From: DVEG01 sp964405435
GTDB lineage: Bacteria; Cyanobacteriota; Cyanobacteriia; Cyanobacteriales; Oscillatoriaceae
Assembly: GCA_964405435.1 (NCBI GenBank)
Contig: CAYOOD010000007.1
Span: 56,934 to 120,933 of the forward strand
Direction of reading: 5' to 3'
DNA length: 64,000 bases
Under the pieces are notes generated by a model. It searched no databases and had not been told where the DNA came from. It saw nothing but the letters and a program-made list of their open reading frames with translations. Below are positions 63,902 through 64,000 of the stretch, in pieces; the stretch's first letter is position 1, and every line of letters begins with the position of its first letter. Position numbers and translations under genes: made by a program.

Positions 63902-64000
63902 AGTATAGCAAGAAAAAGCGCGATTCCCCCGGGCTGCTGCGCTTAAGGGACTTACAAAAAATAAATTCTTCAGTATACATGGTAAAGTAACTTAACCCCA

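Overview
The window is chromosomal DNA from a cyanobacterium, most likely a filamentous, Oscillatoria/Microcoleus-like one (lineage inferred from gene content, not tested). The evidence is the very dense GCGATCGC (HIP1) octamer, psbZ beside ribH, a DesC-type desaturase, a BciB-type divinyl reductase, Ser/Thr kinases fused to GUN4 domains, an RqcH protein starting MQPVDFT, heptanucleotide tandem repeats and a gas of small hairpin repeats between genes. One 100-N gap (3131-3230) shows this is a draft scaffold.

Layout. 1-4437: the 3' part of a giant acidic repeat protein, interrupted by the gap inside a Gly/Asp/Thr repeat. 4955-9204: kinase-GUN4, bciB and a RimK-type glutamate ligase with its partner protease. 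9231-16980: an unknown AT-rich gene, an aluminium-resistance-type lyase, desC, a two-component pair, an NPDV-repeat protein and a small PepSY-type membrane protein. 17211-24715: a membrane class III cyclase, a MacB/DevC permease with HlyD adaptor, a SafE-like membrane protein with a native His6 tail, and a ProA-family protein that lacks the catalytic cysteine. 25241-29352: tRNA-Gly, ribH, psbZ and a DHH-CBS-tRNA nucleotidyltransferase fusion. 29546-34239: an orphan substrate-binding lipoprotein followed by two chemoreceptors. 34240-38583: repeats including a MITE-like element, a DUF2721 protein, a sirohydrochlorin chelatase behind a second kinase-GUN4, a DUF4359 protein and tRNA-His. 39073-40655: exbB-exbD.

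The most distinctive stretch is 40820-59523. It holds two tandem methyltransferases with a gene-converted segment, a type IV pilin, three SPINDLY/OGT-type glycosyltransferases (two carrying an N-terminal Rossmann/methyltransferase-like domain) and three further glycosyltransferase-type proteins that all end in the same ~130-residue C-terminal module. A membrane-anchored TPR protein heads the minus-strand operon. I read this as a candidate protein-glycosylation and methylation system, possibly acting on the pilin. That is an inference from position and domain content.

A second pattern is that both kinase-GUN4 genes lie directly upstream of, and co-directional with, a tetrapyrrole-pathway gene (bciB and the sirohydrochlorin chelatase). 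This suggests porphyrin-linked signalling.

The right end (59536-63901) is housekeeping: an aminotransferase class IV enzyme, rqcH, remA and gmk.
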